This document shows positions 32,997 to 33,294 of a stretch of DNA of 33,294 nucleotides, one piece after another (the first letter of the stretch is position 1; the number at the start of each line of letters is the position of its first letter). A program made the translations under genes and the position numbers. The DNA comes from Anaerolineales bacterium. Its GTDB lineage: Bacteria; Chloroflexota; Anaerolineae; Anaerolineales; UBA11657. Location of the stretch: assembly GCA_022450585.1 (NCBI GenBank), contig JAKUPR010000014.1:1-33294 (forward strand), given 5' to 3'. Below the pieces are notes generated by a model that did not search any database, was not told the origin of the DNA, and saw only the letters and a program-made list of their open reading frames with translations.

Positions 32997-33294
32997 CTAT
33001 AGGCTATGCTCGTCGTCGTCGTCATCTACGTCGGCGAAGGCGGCATCGTCATCGTCAGAGTCCCAATCGTCGTCTTCGTCGTCGGAATCTGGGTCGTATC
33101 CGTCAACATCAAATCCCATCGCTTCGGCTTGAGCGAGGGCATCCTCTTCGGTGAGTGTCCCGGCGGCAACTTGGGCTCGTAGATCTTGGATTTCTGGAGG
33201 TTCATTACCACCGCCTTCGCCGCCATCACCACCGTACTCACCACCATAGCCACCGTACTCTCCGCCATAGCCACCGTACTCTCCGCCATAGCCA
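32997..33294 (-). CDS. Gly/Tyr-repeat protein with acidic C-terminal tail, 5'-partial
   Basis: Stop TAG at 32997-32999; 98 residues are visible and the start lies outside the window. The visible N-terminal part is three copies of a seven-residue unit (YGGEYGG-like), then GDGGEGGGNEPPEIQDL. A short helical piece LRAQVAAGTLTEEDALAQAEA, resembling the linker helices of bacterial tandem-helix tails (for example SHOCT-like), follows. The protein ends in an extremely acidic stretch (about 40 residues, more than half Asp/Glu). I cannot name a function. Low-complexity Gly-Tyr plus polyacidic composition suggests a disordered protein or tail. It is the frame that continues open to the window end; overlapping shorter frames are shadows. 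Confidence 0.7.
   Translation of the reverse strand, partial: GYGGEYGGYGGEYGGYGGEYGGDGGEGGGNEPPEIQDLRAQVAAGTLTEEDALAQAEAMGFDVDGYDPDSDDEDDDWDSDDDDAAFADVDDDDDEHSL
33229..33291 (-). repeat. Three 21-base tandem units encoding YGGEYGG-like heptads
   Basis: Units at 33229-33249, 33250-33270 and 33271-33291; the last two are identical, the first differs at a few bases. They are in frame with the acidic-tail protein, so the repeat is coding. It continues beyond the window edge. Confidence 0.85.

Noticed and set aside
33026-33289. A Met/Ala-rich 87-residue minus-strand protein
   Set aside because: It is another frame of the same repeat; the frame that stays open to the window edge has coherent protein composition (helical piece and acidic tail).
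33229-33294. A CRISPR-like or satellite repeat
   Set aside because: The units are contiguous 21-mers without spacers, and they are in frame with an open coding region ending at 32997.
1-33294. tRNA genes, insertion sequences, integrases or attachment sites
   Set aside because: I saw no cloverleaf with a T-arm motif, no transposase or recombinase motifs and no flanking direct repeats around the displaced glycosyltransferase genes.

Overview
The window looks like a chromosomal housekeeping segment of a free-living bacterium with roughly even base composition, most likely a member of Chloroflexota (Dehalococcoidia/SAR202-like). That placement is an inference. It rests on the pair of radical-SAM genes of the TIGR03960/TIGR03936 type beside rplU-rpmA, the many large GT-C membrane glycosyltransferases with C-terminal beta-sandwich domains, a VanW/G5 envelope protein, and RF2 with a programmed frameshift. 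I see no insertion sequence, integrase, phage gene, tRNA or CRISPR array.

Layout. Positions 1-2139 hold the 3' end of a beta-sandwich protein (+), convergent with a GT-C glycosyltransferase (-). Positions 2221-5769 (+) hold a UROD-family protein, rsmD and a TIGR03960 radical-SAM protein; the first two overlap by ATGA. Positions 5836-11817 (-) hold two very large glycosyltransferases that separate TIGR03960 from its usual partner TIGR03936 (11843-12478, +). A full-consensus promoter (TTGACA-17-TATAAT) inside the end of TIGR03936 drives rplU-rpmA-rpmE (12559-13647), closed by an intrinsic terminator. The rpmE product carries a domain resembling the RNA polymerase alpha C-terminal domain.

Positions 24450 down to 13755 (-) form a long same-strand array: CDP-alcohol phosphatidyltransferase, lgt, lon, a PHP-AlbA fusion, a MogA/MoaB protein, YfhO and a GT-C glycosyltransferase. 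The last five are tightly packed. After a 480-base gap comes an FtsH-like AAA protease (24931-26856, +), convergent with prfB (27959-26873, -). Then come a subtilase with a duplicated C-terminal domain (30362-28011, -), a VanW/G5 protein (30616-32466, +) and the RNase P RNA (32513-32926, +). The window ends with a long symmetric terminator and the 3' end of a Gly/Tyr-repeat, acidic-tailed protein (-).

How the genes work together. One set serves translation and RNA maturation: rsmD, rplU, rpmA, rpmE, prfB, rnpB. A second serves envelope building: five glycosyltransferase-like proteins, YfhO, Lgt, CDP-alcohol phosphotransferase, VanW. A third is proteolysis: Lon, an FtsH relative, a subtilase. 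The + strand is visibly G/T-rich throughout, including across the minus-strand genes, so it is probably the leading strand of replication for the whole window.
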